A stretch of 64,000 nt of DNA, from positions 639,501-703,500 of the forward strand of contig JAYKKT010000088.1 of assembly GCA_036023115.1 (NCBI GenBank). Reading direction: 5' to 3'. This document shows positions 23,022 to 34,735 of the stretch, one piece after another. The translations under genes were made by a program, and so were the position numbers. The notes under the pieces were generated by a model, which was not told where the DNA came from, searched no databases, and saw only the letters and a program-made list of their open reading frames with translations. The stretch is from Brasenia schreberi. Its lineage: Eukaryota; Streptophyta; Magnoliopsida; Nymphaeales; Cabombaceae. Position 1 is the first letter of the stretch. Every line of letters starts with the position of its first letter.

Positions 23022-24770
23022 GCCTGGGGTTGGATGGAATGGAAGGAAGGAAACCTAATCACAGCAAGGAAACTTTACCAAAAGGCACTATCGATTGATT
23101 CAACGAGTGAAAATACTGCGCGGTGCCTTCAGGTACTCTTTTTACTCGCTTGACTCTGATTCAATGTGGAAAGTGTTGATGGTTAAATCACCGACTAGGT
23201 AATGCTTTGCACTGGAACTTGTCTTTAACTTACTATTACTAATATCGGGTATTCTTATGAAACGCTTACACTAAATGTTAGTGTTTTGCTTACTTACGTA
23301 TAATATGGTGAAGCACCCAATATCTTGTAAAATGCTAATGCCCATAAGCCTGGTATACTTCCCCGGAATCGATCTGACTTGTAAACCTATATCCTCTTTT
23401 CATTGACCCTGATTGTTCATCCTATTCAAGTACGAAGCAGGACTTCACTAGTACATGGACAATGTTTTTCTCTGCCTCAGCCTCCAAACAGGTTCAAGCT
23501 GTCCCGAAACTGCAATAGAGATATTTACTCAAATGAGATGATAGAGTTGGCACTTAGTGGTCAATTGTTGGAATCTTCTCTTAAACTAAATTTCTATGGT
23601 TTTAAAAGCATGGGCAGCTTTGAATAAAAATATCGAATGATTTTTATACATATTTCTTGTTTGACAAGGTTAAATTCATGTAATTTGGTTCATAACATTT
23701 TGCCCTCCAACTTTCGGTATGTACTGGTTACTTGACTTAGGAAAGCAGTTCATCAAGTTTTAGACCCCAAGGATCAGTGTGAGATCCTTGGCCGATACAC
23801 AGGGGTTCAACTCATACTATGTCACATCCTGTCTAACAGAAGAGAAGTTCACCATGAAAAGTCCGAGCCGTTGAAGTTTTAAAAGATCCACTGCGCCCAA
23901 GCAGATCCCCATCAAGACCTTCCTGGTTCTCTTGGAGCATTTCCCCTTTTCATAACTCAAGCTACTCTGTTCTTAATCTCATTTTGCACGTTTGTGTTGA
24001 AACCAGTTTTTAATTATTGATATGCCATCAGTATTGCGAATCCAATGATAGAATGTGGACATAATACATATCTAATGCCCTATCGAAACTTTAAAAGAAA
24101 CCAGGAAAAAATTTCTACAATACTGGTACAGTACAGCCTCATATCTAACAATGTGGGGACAATTCTGTTATAAGATGTGGTATACGACAACCAAGCCTTA
24201 TTCCACACCGAATGGGGCAGGCTGCAGGGATTCTTTGACACCACAGAGCTCTCTTGCGCAAATATTAGCATTAACTAAAAAAAACTATTATATATATTTT
24301 TTCCTCCAACATTTGGTTCTCTTCCTTTCCCTCTTTTGAAGCGTCCATCCTTCAGTTTCTCACACATTCTTATCAAAGCTTCACGTGATTACCTATCGAC
24401 ATTTCCAAGCCATCTTAAGTATCGCAGTATTATCTACACATTCAAACCATCTGTGTTGTAGTGTTATCTTCTTACTTGTAACCGATGTATGAAGGGTGGG
24501 AATCCATTATATAACAGCAGTTAAAACTACTCATCTTAGAGATATTATCAACAGATTGTGTTCTCCATCTGACATACTTATTCAGTGTATTTCAGGCATG
24601 GGTCGTTCTAGAGAAGAGGGCTGGGAGTCTAACCGCTGCAAGGAGATTATTTAGATCCTTTCTGAACATAAATTCGCAGAGTTACGTTACATGGATGACA
24701 TGGGCATCTCTAGAAGAGCAACATGGAAATTCAGTACGTGCAGAGGAAATCAGAAATCTACTTTCAGCAG
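23022..24770 (+). pseudogene. HCF107 fragment H2, two forward exons
   Basis: Exon 23022-23132, after the acceptor CACTAG, codes for the HAT segment AWGWMEWKEGNLITARKLYQ and ends TARCLQ before GT. Exon 24596-24770 matches H1 868-1044 (starts AWVVLEKRAGSL) but lacks two bases in the codons for L-Y near its end, which shifts the frame. The intron between them (23133-24595) matches H1 1-867 and carries the same RTE remnant. The last exon follows in inverted orientation (24986-25363), so no normal product can be made. Confidence 0.85.
24185..24505 (-). mobile_element. RTE LINE 3' remnant in the H2 intron
   Basis: Nearly identical to 455-780: the same minus-strand RTE C-terminal relic, duplicated with the HCF107 segment and not an independent insertion. 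Confidence 0.6.
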
Positions 24771-24985
24771 GTAAAAAATATTTATTATTATTATTATTAT
24801 CAAAACCATCTAAAAACAATAAAACTGTTTATATGTAGATTTTTAAAGTGATCTTGATAAGGGCTCTCCTCTCTCTCTCCCTCTCCCTCCCTCCCTCTCT
24901 CTCTCGCCTAGTAGGTAAAGCACATTTCCTTCCAGGGTCAATGTTGTCTATTTGAGACAGAATTACAAACTTCTGGTACTCCTTA

Positions 24986-25363
24986 TCACCGTGCTGATGC
25001 AGTAGAGTAATTACTTGTTGCTCTCCATATCCTTCTAGGCGACCTACGGATCTCCTTGGGTTGAGAGGGTTCCAGTGAAACCTCTAATTGTGATTCATCG
25101 TAGAGAGTTTGTCTCTGACAAACGAGTCCAGATTTAAATCCTTCCACGCTTCATCGCCATCGCCATTGTTGCCGGCGATCTGACTGAATGGAATGTTGAC
25201 CGTCCCTTCTCAATTCCTGCTAGTCTCTCTCTTTATCATGCCACTGATAGCCTCCTGGCTCATTGAAGGGTTATCCTTTAGATTTAGCAACTTCTTTATG
25301 CTGTCTACTGCAGGATCAATCATGTCACGGAAGCCCATTACCCATGAAGCATCGTCCACAATC
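24986..25363 (-). pseudogene. HCF107 last exon, inverted (H2)
   Basis: The reverse complement matches H1 1154-1541 (VDDASWVMGF to YSTASAR and stop), with a one-base deletion in the codons for KLSLDE that breaks the frame. The first eight bases of the exon and the intron acceptor are missing: the sequence runs from the VDD codons directly into TTAGAAAGTAG, which in H1 lies 3' of the gene (1859-1870). The inverted block includes the CT form of the (GA)n microsatellite at about 24868-24905. Confidence 0.85.
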
Positions 25364-25396
25364 TTAGAAAGTAGACCTCTTTTCTCTAATAACATT

Positions 25397-25460
<64 letters not shown>
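25397..25460. repeat. (TA)n microsatellite
   Basis: About 31 TA units just outside the inverted HCF107 exon. The matching place after H3 (55805-55819) has only a short run. Confidence 0.95.
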
Positions 25461-25465
<5 letters not shown>

Positions 25466-26149
25466 CAAATGAAAAGAAAAAGAAAAGGGAGTAACTAAAT
25501 TTAAAGAGGAGAAAGAGAGGAAGATTAATGATTAAAGAACCTAAACAATAGCTTGTCTGTGTGGTCCGAAGAGCTTTTTCTCTGCATTTGCAGTAACAGC
25601 ATAGCGTGGTTCTACGGTGTTCTCCTTGGATGTTAATGGGGAGAGACTCTCTGGCTCTTCGTGAGGATCTTTTTTTTTTTTATTAAGACGAATTTGAAGA
25701 ATAAAAATGGGATAAAAACGAAGACAGAGAATAAGAAAATCTTCAATCGGAATTGGGATGGGAATGGGATAAGAGATCGCTGCATTGCAAACCCGGTTCT
25801 AATTTTTTTATAATTGATTCTACAAAATTAGCTGCATCTAAAAATAAATAAATAAGTATTATTTTTTTCTTAAATCATCCTACTGGTGCAGCCACCACCG
25901 ATTTTTACGTTGCCGAACCATTGATAAGGCTTGGTTTTGTGTTGGTGGTATTTGCATACCATATCTTAGGGAGCGTTGAGGCAATGGTATGATGGTAATA
26001 TTGTCATGATATGAGAAGAACGTGAAGAAACTTAACAATTTAAAAGATCCGTAAAAAGTAGATAACACGCCGGATTAAGGGTCGCTTCTTAGACGTGGAT
26101 CGATTCATCTTGGCTCATTTAAGCAGATAGTCATCCACCAAGTCGGGTG
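25461..26149. other. Spacer after H2, shared with spacers after H1 and H3
   Basis: 25460-25870 matches 1990-2480 and 55800-56240. 25975-26150 matches 58225-58400. No gene supported. Confidence 0.6.
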
Positions 26150-26287
26150 TGAATTTTGGACCTACAGATAATCTGACTCCAAATGTTTGCATATATGTCA
26201 AGATGGAGGCACCCGGTCCGGTCTAAGTCATCAAAAAGCAAACAGGTGAACATGATTGAACATGTCGATGATAGATAGGATCTGACT

Positions 26288-26347
<60 letters not shown>

Positions 26348-26610
26348 TAAGATTTACAACAAGTCAAGATTAAGGCACTCGGGGTCCGGTTTAAGTCATT
26401 CAAAAAGCAAGTACGTGAGCATGATTGGGCATGTCGATGATAAATCAGATCCGACTTTATATATATATAATAAGATTTACACAATTATTGCCTGACCAAT
26501 TCTAACAAGATTATGAAGTGGTGCCTCAAGGGTCCATGCACCCCCTTTGAATTTTGGACCTACCGACAATCTGACTCCAAATGTTCACATACATGTCAAG
26601 ATTAAGGCAT
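26150..26610. repeat. Diverged tandem repeats with embedded TA runs
   Basis: Three partial units at about 26150-26345, 26346-26480 and 26550-26610 share segments such as GAATTTTGGACCTAC, ATCTGACTCCAAATGTT and AAAAAGCAA. TA runs lie at 26294-26343 and 26459-26470. The first two units recur at 58385-58650, where the second is broken off at the start of copy G. Confidence 0.6.
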
Positions 26611-26639
26611 CCAGGTAAAACCATTTTGTTCCTACCGTC

Positions 26640-26925
26640 TTCATTGTTTTTTCTTTATTGAAATAGAGTTGATAGGGCCTCTCCCCGATTTCTTCAACAT
26701 GGCCAGATGCTATTTAGGGAGCCCGTAACCAAGACTGATAGACCATTTTGTTGTGATTTGTTTCCCTAATAGACTTCTGGAGCAATCCCTAAGTGCGTCG
26801 GAGATATCATCTTCTTCATAAATGATAAGGAAACTCATCATGTATAGCATTTGGTGCACCTTAGGGTTGTCTCTCTCATCATCTCTAGAATAAGTTGTTT
26901 CAAGTATGGTACAGTTCATGTCTCA
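26640..26925 (-). pseudogene. DUF4283-like gag/LINE ORF1 fragment
   Basis: The minus strand reads a segment with SLLGKQITTKW, typical of the start of the plant DUF4283 region found in LINE and gag-like proteins. A second copy at 53243-53595 keeps 19 bp deleted here (near 26700) and continues, in another frame, into IWNKTKGFHVEEIGERPYQL, which fits the DUF4283 core. Both are frame-broken relics. Confidence 0.5.
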
Positions 26926-27509
26926 GTTCTTCTCCTATAAGCCATTATCGACAGGAACCGCCCTATGCCACTAGCAATTGTTGTTATACTTTGTACTTTG
27001 CATTTAATACAATTTTTTTGCTTTATCACCTCAACCATTCATCTCATATATCAAATGATTGAGGTGATAAAACATATTTGAGTAGAGATTGGTTTGATAT
27101 ATTGAATTGACAAAGTGGGTTAAGGCAGAGGCAACCAGATTCATTCTTACACCCAATATGTGACTCAATCACGTCACTGCAGGTTAATTAGGAGTTGACC
27201 TCGTAAGCCATATTAGATATGATATTGTAGCGATTCATTAGTTTCATGTTACGGATGGTGGTCTGATCTAGTTTCATTATGTGTAGAGCTATGCCATTTA
27301 AAAGTACTCGTAAGAGTATGCATCTGTGGTAGTATAAGCATATGTGACTTGCTTCAGGACAACGTCCCAAAATTCTCTTCAAAGTAGAAGACTTTGAACA
27401 TGAGTAGATGCTATAAATGTGTGATATTAAACCCACCCTAAGAGATTTTCTACATCCACAACTGTGTGTTTGTGATTAACTGATGATGGGAGCTCGGTTT
27501 GTGATGCGG
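26926..27509. other. Spacer, no feature seen
   Basis: AT-rich, with no open frame I can link to a protein. It contains a short inverted repeat near 27020-27075 (TATCACCTCAA and TTGAGGTGATA). Confidence 0.4.
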
Positions 27510-27642
27510 TTTTTTTTTTTTGGTTACAAGAGAAGGCCAAAGCCTAAAACACACACATGCATGCACTCCCTGGGACTCGAACTCCCCATTAGCAGCGTCA
27601 TCACCAAGGCGCGGTGCCGTTGAGCTAGCACTCTGGGTGCAT
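27510..27642 (-). mobile_element. tRNA-derived SINE
   Basis: On the minus strand it starts near GCACCCAGAGTGCTAGCTCA (a box A-like TAGCTCAACGGCA at 27615-27627). It has a box B-like GAGTTCGAGTCCC at 27572-27584 and ends in an A-rich tail seen as a T run at 27510-27521. The length of about 130 bp and the spacing of the boxes fit a tRNA-related plant SINE and not a working tRNA gene. I see no clear target-site duplication. It is absent from the other copies of this block. Confidence 0.65.
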
Positions 27643-28603
27643 TTCTGATACAGAATTTGATGAGCACCAAATCTGAACATAAAACCAATCGTTAATTCGA
27701 TTCTCTTTTGGTTAGTAAACCCAATCAGATGGGTTTGGAACTCCACACTACTATTATAATCTCTGAAAGAACTTTTGTCGACCATATTATCACATGAACA
27801 ACGTGAGTGATTGAGTGAGTGCGCGTGCATGTGTATGTGTGTGTGAGAGAGAGAGATGCATGCCAGAATCCAATTAGCTAGGGTGACCACAAAAGTATAG
27901 AAAGAATATAATGCATAATTTTTTTTACATAGAATGACAGCATCTAGAATCATTTACATAAACTTTGTCACAATGAATGATCACAACACGAGCATCAATT
28001 CCCACTATGAACAGCTCTATTGCTTAAAAAGCCTTAGTTTTCTTAACTAAAGAATTCAAAACCCCTCACCACAATGAATAGTCACCCCTTCTTCCTCTAA
28101 GATCTCGTCTTTCTCACTTTCCCATAAAATTTGACTTGTACTATCCAACCTGACGAGGCCAGGTTTGGGTTAAAGAAAATGACACGAAGAAAAATGGGTC
28201 GGGCATGATTGGCTTGCTTTTGACCAAGATATGAAGTGACCTGACTTGAACTCGGCCCATTAAATAATAGAAAATCGTTGGTAAGGGAGATAAGAGAATC
28301 TTTTTTTGGTGGAATGAAGAGCCAAAAGCTAGCCGTCTCCTAGATGCATGACTGTTTATATATTTTTATGTAATTCGTACATACGTTTTTACTATTCACA
28401 TACTTATTGCTTTTTTCAGTGCCGGACATCGAATTTATAAACTTATTTCTAAACACCATATTTATATGCATTCAATGTTTCCATGTGACTGCCGGCCACC
28501 GCATTTGACCTTATCAACAAGTTGCACGTTTACTGATTTTGTATTTGCCTTGGCTACAAATATGATCACGTGGCCGATGATCGAAGTATTGAGGAGAACG
28601 GAG
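27643..28603. other. Upstream region of gene D
   Basis: 28136-28263 matches 54236-54366, 28268-28330 matches 3437-3500, and from 28408 the leader matches that of gene F (47040 onwards) almost exactly. In the leader a TTGCTTTTTTCAG at about 28407-28419 resembles an intron acceptor, so a 5' non-coding exon further upstream is possible. Confidence 0.5.
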
Positions 28604-31417
28604 ATGGACGGAGTTTACGGCTGCAACGTTACGACGGGAGAATTGGACACCCAGAGGTACGCCAGCCCTCTGCCAGCCATTGGCCTCTACATAGCCTTGG
28701 CTTCACTTTTGTGCTCTATAATGTTAGCCTCCGATATCTATGTTGGCTTCACACGGGAGCGCCTTTTTCCTTTCAAACAACGGTTCGCTTGCAGATGGTT
28801 CAATATCAATGCCTTTACCACAACCCTTCTATCCATCGCAACCAAACTGCCTGTTGATCTCAACACACCCATGCCCAGCCCGCACGACCAGCTCACGAAG
28901 CTCAGTGGAACCGTCATGTTATCCCTCTCTATGGCCTTCTTTCTCCCATCTTTCAGCCAGATGGGTGGTGAAGATATGTTATCCAACGTAGGTGCTCTGG
29001 TGGTTTTGGTGGTGACAGTGATTGTCAATATTTGCATCCAAATGGGAACCGGAGTTATCTATGCTTTCAGGATTGAACACATCGTTGTAGTGTGTTTGGC
29101 CTTGTCCATGCTTGTAAATGTGATCAACGCTGCAATATGCAGTAGAGATATCAGTAAAGACTTAAAGAAAAAGCTTGATCACACGTTTGGAAGTTTTGAG
29201 AAGAGATATAAAATTCCTATTACGGCACCACCAGTATTCGTCCACGACGTTCAAAGGACTGTGGCATTGTGCAAAGAATCGATCCCTAAACGTCTGTTTA
29301 CCCATTATGCTAGACAAGCAGCAGATGTGGATTATACAATGATCCGATCGGCAAATGGCAGTGCAGCTGGAGTCCTCTCATTTTTGCTTGTTTTGGTTTT
29401 CATTGAATCAGAAATCAGAGCATTTGTGTCGTCATTTGTAGCTGGAGAGGGAAGAATGATGGTAGGCGGTATAATACGCTTCTGCGGTGGGGACTCTGAT
29501 TACAAATGGTCTACCTGGGCAGTGATGATCTCGCAAAATATTTTCATTCTTGTGATGGCCATTCCCCTGACCTTCCGGTGGTTCCATGGCATGAAGGGCG
29601 TCACGCAACCCGAGAAGGAGATAAGGAAATGTAGGAGCATCTTCAAAATCGAATTATCGAGGCTTCGAGCTTCTTACGAGACCCTAGGTGAAATTCAAAT
29701 GGGTCGTCTAGGAATAATCTTGAGATCAAGAGTGACTACCCCCTGCGTTTACTTGCAAGTGGTAGCATCCTTGATCAGCAGAGCTGTAAGTCGAACATCT
29801 TTTGCTCCCTTCTGCTTCTTTCAACGGTTGCGGCATCGCGAACAACTAAATGAAAACCAACTGTACAACCTAGGATACAACTTGGCTTCATTCGTGGTGC
29901 GTCTGGATGACGACGGGGAAGATTTTCATGATTGGATGTACCAAAAATGCATCAATGCGGCTGTTAATGAGATGGACGCACTGACCAGAGTAGCCGGAGT
30001 GGGTTCACAACCTTTGGCAGATGTCGCCCCCTTGGAGAACTTCCTACGCGTTCGTGGCTATGACAACACAGCATTTAGCCTCTTTCTTGACAAGAAGAAT
30101 GACCTTTGGGAGACAGTGGTGGACTTCCTTGACAAGCATGACCAAACAGGCTGCCGCCTGCAACTATCATCACTTGCTTTTGTTATTCGTCAACTCTGCG
30201 ACGGCCAACAACTCTCCAACGGCCAACCAGAGGCGTTGAAGCAGTTTGTGCGCGCTTTTCAAGTTCTCCAGCCCCTTCTTCGTCACATTGACCAGTATGG
30301 GTTCGATGCTAACCGGGAATCTTCGTGGGAGGCAGCCGATTGGTTTTTGAAAGAGGCACTTGATGGTCTCCCCAATTTACAGGAATTTCTTCCTGATCTT
30401 ATCCAACGAAATCTAGATTCTGTTTCTACTCCTGACCATCGCTATTTTCACGCAGTCGCATTCTATTGTGAACGTTTTGTTGCTTGTGAGTACTTGTCTC
30501 GCTACGAGTCCCCGAAAGAGGTGGCCTTTACGCCCTCTACATCCGTTGGACAAACTATTGAAGAAGCCTCTCGAATTGTAGCCGGCACCCTCAGTAAGAT
30601 CTTCATCACAATAACAAATTCCTTTCCCCCAATCGAGAAAGAACAGTACAATCAGGCGGTGTACGAGGCAAACACAAACTTCTTTTACCACCTCGACCAC
30701 CTTAAAGAGCCTCTATCCCCTATACTTTTCTGGATACGTCCCCATTTAGATGAGCTCCACAGTAAGCTTGTGTCCCGGAAAGACTCAAAACGGACCCTTG
30801 AAGCGCGAATGTGTAGAAATCCATACTCAGTATATAAAATCTTTCCGGATGATTTATATAAGAACGGTAAGTGCGTCGACCTGTTTCTGGTTGGTGCTCT
30901 TTACGTCACGTATAGGCTCACAGCTCTGTGTAAAGACCCTACAGCAGACGCAGCAACGGCGCGAGAGCATGTCGTCCACCTCGCACCCTATCGTAGGCTC
31001 ATCCGCTTCATGCTCAGGTTCAAGGAAGTCAATGCGTTTCACGGCAACCACCCTCACATGATGGGAGCGGACCTTCTATGGAATATGCTGATCCGTTTTG
31101 ATGATGGTGAGTGCGCTCCTCCTGATTTCGAACCTCCCGATACCCCTGAACGCCTTATTCTGAGAAACCTTCAGTATTTGGTGAAGTCTACCAAGTCAAA
31201 CATGACCGCCCCTAATGTTGAAGTACTGAAAGCCGTCGATGAGGTGATGCATAACATTTGCGACGTGATCATCAAGATCATGAAACGCCTTCCTTCTCTG
31301 TCCTTCAGAGAGCTGGTTGACCTTTTGAAGCAAGAAGCATGGTTTATCGTGTATTATTTATTCGACTCGTGGCTCAAAGAAACGATGAATGGGCGATCCT
31401 CGCGCGGCGTTAAATAG
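28604..31417 (+). CDS. Large multi-pass membrane protein, family copy D (intact)
   Basis: 937 residues from the conserved ATG at 28604; the frame is also open from an ATG at 28466, which would add 46 residues. The N-terminal membrane segments and the soluble half are as in A. Two length differences are shared with F only: a seven-residue insertion near residue 530 (a 21-bp tandem duplication giving CDGQQLSNGQ), and the loss of thirteen residues near 732, so the segment reads CRNPYSVYKIFPDD. From about 31190 to the end, however, the sequence agrees with A (two differences in some 130 bp) and not with F, which suggests gene conversion. It has no stop or frameshift. Function unknown. The LTR element starts 134 bp after the stop codon. 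Confidence 0.85.
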   Translation: MDGVYGCNVTTGELDTQRYASPLPAIGLYIALASLLCSIMLASDIYVGFTRERLFPFKQRFACRWFNINAFTTTLLSIATKLPVDLNTPMPSPHDQLTKLSGTVMLSLSMAFFLPSFSQMGGEDMLSNVGALVVLVVTVIVNICIQMGTGVIYAFRIEHIVVVCLALSMLVNVINAAICSRDISKDLKKKLDHTFGSFEKRYKIPITAPPVFVHDVQRTVALCKESIPKRLFTHYARQAADVDYTMIRSANGSAAGVLSFLLVLVFIESEIRAFVSSFVAGEGRMMVGGIIRFCGGDSDYKWSTWAVMISQNIFILVMAIPLTFRWFHGMKGVTQPEKEIRKCRSIFKIELSRLRASYETLGEIQMGRLGIILRSRVTTPCVYLQVVASLISRAVSRTSFAPFCFFQRLRHREQLNENQLYNLGYNLASFVVRLDDDGEDFHDWMYQKCINAAVNEMDALTRVAGVGSQPLADVAPLENFLRVRGYDNTAFSLFLDKKNDLWETVVDFLDKHDQTGCRLQLSSLAFVIRQLCDGQQLSNGQPEALKQFVRAFQVLQPLLRHIDQYGFDANRESSWEAADWFLKEALDGLPNLQEFLPDLIQRNLDSVSTPDHRYFHAVAFYCERFVACEYLSRYESPKEVAFTPSTSVGQTIEEASRIVAGTLSKIFITITNSFPPIEKEQYNQAVYEANTNFFYHLDHLKEPLSPILFWIRPHLDELHSKLVSRKDSKRTLEARMCRNPYSVYKIFPDDLYKNGKCVDLFLVGALYVTYRLTALCKDPTADAATAREHVVHLAPYRRLIRFMLRFKEVNAFHGNHPHMMGADLLWNMLIRFDDGECAPPDFEPPDTPERLILRNLQYLVKSTKSNMTAPNVEVLKAVDEVMHNICDVIIKIMKRLPSLSFRELVDLLKQEAWFIVYYLFDSWLKETMNGRSSRGVK

Positions 31418-31551
31418 TGTCACCAAAACATGCTGTGCAGCTCCCACTTCAGCGCGCCTGGGTCGAGGGTGTGGCGTGCCGAACTGCGTCTTGGTTGGTT
31501 TAAGTTCCGGTTATTTTGTCCGATGGTTTATGCATTGCGTTACCTGTCTAG

Positions 31552-33765
31552 TGTAACGGTAACCCTTAACACTCATGTGGCATGTTGGGGTCGTGCACTC
31601 CTTTTTCGTTATGAATAAAGACGTTACGCTTTGAAATGATTTTTGTGCTAAGTGTCTCTTAAGTGATTTTTGAGTTAAGTGGGTTGAGTTAAACGGGTGT
31701 CTTTGCTTGCATTGCCTTCAAAGAATCTATGCATTTGCTTTCACATTGCCTATTTGCCTTTATCGTTTAAGTGAATGAGTTTTTGAGTGCCCAAGACTTC
31801 GGCAAGCTTGACACTCGGGAGAACAACTATCACACACCGTTTTGAGAGTCGGTGACAAATTATAATACTTAGGTGAAATCTGCTAAGGTTTGCTTGCCTC
31901 GAGGTCAAGCGGCGGTACTGGGAGAGCCCGTCAATGCGACTGGCGACGAATTTCTCGTGACAAAAGTGGTATTCAAGCAAGTTTGATCCTACCTCAAAGT
32001 CATCAAGTTTAGCTACGATGGATCCAAATTCTTGAAGTTGCCCTGCACCATTTCTAGAACTTCTGCTCACGGAATGTTGAACGAAAATCAGGTGAAGAAG
32101 AATGGATGGGAATTCTATCAAACCATTGCTCATGTACCAACATTTTCATCACTTAGAGAAATCAAGGTTGCTGTCGTTTTTATATTACCTAGAGGGAACA
32201 CTATGGTCATGTAGAGGCTAGAAGCCCCGAGGTGCATGGAACGACCTTCTCGGTGGGCAATCGGTATGGGTCATATCACCCTACTAAGAGGATAATATCC
32301 GGATGTCTAGTGTAACTATTTGACTTGTGCACTATGATGAAAGAGATTGGAAATGAGGATTGGAAGATCAGTTGAGGGCATGTCGTTCTTTCAGTTAACC
32401 CCCACTTTTTAACTGTTCCTTGCAAAGGCAAGACGGTGCACCCAAGTGGTCTTACATGTGCGAAGTGGGTGCACACAAAGCTAAATGTCCCATTTTGGTC
32501 CGACGTTAGTGGTTACTTCAGTGCAGCACCCAACATGAAGGAAGTGATCTCCAAGACAGGTGAAGACCGTCATGTGGCGCCAGGTTTAATCACATAATGT
32601 CGACATATATCGCTTTCGGTTTCAAGTTCCAAACGATGTCCGATGAGGCATGGCTCATGCGGCACCCAATTCCATTACATGCCACACGTCGCGCTCGATT
32701 TCTAGTTCCGGCGACGTTCGATGAGGTAGGGCTCATATATTGCCAGGTTCCATTCCATACCGACACCATATGTTGGGCCTGGTTATGAGTGCAGAAGATG
32801 TTCGATGAGATAGGTCTAATGCGACACACTAAGTTAAAGTTCACCGGTTGCCACGAAGACCACACACTCATGCCACTTTTGTTCAAAATCGCAAATAAAG
32901 ATGCTCTCAACCCAAGACTTTGATGGGCAGTGCTAAGGGAGGCTTCCTCATGACATGCAAGGAGTACTCGTACCACTGTTAGTATCCCGATTACCTCAGA
33001 CAGACAGGGTGCCGTCAAAGAGATTGTGAACGTGCTAAACATAATTTAGCAACGCAGGAAGGGAAACATGTGGTTGCACGCAAGCCGTTATTAAATAGTA
33101 GCCAACATTGTTGCAAGCATAAAAGGTAGTGTCCCATGGGTTGGAAGGACCGTCCACATGCACAAACAGATGGGGTGTCGACAACAGGGATGCAGAATGC
33201 CTTGATGAGTTGAAGGAAATCAAAAAGGCTGCCATGAACTCGATGCAGGGGTGAAGTCAAGACATTGTCGAGGACATCAATAGATTTCGGTGGGAGAGAA
33301 TGTAACGGTGAATTGTTTGCCGACATTTTTGCTTCTAAGTAAAATCCTCTATGAGGGAAGAGCCCCAAACACCATGTAGCACGTTGGGACCGTGTACTCC
33401 TTTTTCACAATCAATAAAGATGTTACGTTTTGAAATGGTTTTTGTGCATCAAGCGCCTTCTCTTAAGTGATTTTTGAGCTAAGTGGGGTGAGTTAAACGG
33501 GTGCCTTTGCTTGCATTGCCTCCAAAGAATCCATGTATTTGCTTTCACATTGCCTCTTTACCTTTATCGTTTGAGTGAGTGAGTCTCTTTGTGCCCAAGG
33601 CTTCGGTAACCTTGACACTTGGGAGAGGGACTTTCACGCATCGTTTTGAGAGTTGATGGCCAATTACGTACTTAGGTGAAATCCAATAAGGCTTGCTTGG
33701 CCCCAAGGCCAGACGACGGTCCGAGAGCACCTATCAGTGCGTCGGGTGACGGTTTCCCTATGACA
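31552..33765 (+). mobile_element. Non-coding LTR element downstream of gene D
   Basis: Same element as at 7145-9432, at the same place after the gene. 5' LTR 31552-31962 (411 bp, with an internal deletion near its start) is followed by the primer-site TGGTATTCAAGC at 31967-31978; the purine tract ends at 33300 and the 3' LTR is 33301-33765. CTAG directly precedes the 5' LTR and directly follows the 3' LTR, giving a 4-bp target-site duplication. The interior is non-coding. Confidence 0.8.
31614..31619 (+). terminator. Candidate poly(A) signal AATAAA from the LTR
   Basis: 197 bp after the stop of gene D, at the same LTR position as 7256 and 50279. Confidence 0.45.
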
Positions 33766-34720
33766 CTAGTATGAATCCGTGTAATACGCATGTAATAGAA
33801 GGTGGGTGTGTATGGAGATTGATTCCGAACGTAGGATGTGTGGGGCCGGAGGATGGATAGAAGGTGGCCAGGCGGGGTAGAATTTAGCTAAACGAGAGTG
33901 GTTCCCATTACACCACCGAGATCTCGTGCGGTTGGCTGTAGTCTCCCAGGACAGCCGGCGGAGGCTCGTAACTCTGCCCGGTTGACAACTAATAGGCATA
34001 TGTATGTCGAAAATTTCATGTGTCTCGACTAGTACTTGTAATAAAAGGTCTTTTGTACCAACTTGATCATTTAGCACAAGTCAAATTGAAGTTTGAGTTG
34101 AATTTATCAAGGGGACCTAATTAAGCTTTTGATTTTGTTCTTTCTTGAATCAAACGCCATGTTGGAGGAAGCTAGGAGCATCAATGTATCCAGGACGTCT
34201 CAAGCCTCACATCACCATGCCACCTATGGCTCCCCACCAAGCTAAAACACGCTATGAAGATCTTTATCGAAGTCATTGGGGCAACAAGGCTTACTAGAGA
34301 CGCTGATAACTGGCAAGGGTCAAATGGGTGCATCCAAAAGATCCGCTTTGCTGGAAGGTATGGCTTGAACAAATTCAAACTCAGGAGGGTTCATCTCTCC
34401 CTCTTGGTTAGTATCAAAACGTGCATAGCACTTGGAAAGTCTTCAAAAGAGTTCATGCAGCTGATTATCCGACGTTTAAACTCAAACTAGAAATTTATTT
34501 GCGTACATATTGTTGACAATATCCATCGAGTTTATTGATATTGAACGCTTATTGAAGTTATTTTTAATCATTTAAAACATTTACGGAAAATGGACTCCCT
34601 CGATCCTATAAGCAACATTGAGCTTATTGATATCGATGGCTTGTCTCTACACATGCATGGTTAGGTTCTGGGAAACTAACCGGTTTCACAGGATGCCCCT
34701 CACACAATCAGAGTGGAGCA
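33766..34720 (+). other. Duplicated 3' flank of the gene D unit
   Basis: Collinear with 9433-10371. Over 34130-34660 it is nearly identical to the A-side copy, much closer than the two LTRs within either element, so the block duplication is far younger than the LTR insertion. Confidence 0.65.
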
Positions 34721-34735
34721 TCTTTGGGCAATACT

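Noticed and set aside
26290..26484. Open frame of tyrosine-isoleucine repeats
   Set aside because: It is the translation of a (TA)n run; the same holds for similar frames near 12117, 17486, 35568 and 55140.
27510..27642. Functional tRNA gene
   Set aside because: Only box A-like and box B-like motifs are present; the arms do not pair as a cloverleaf and a poly(A)-like tail follows, so a SINE fits better.
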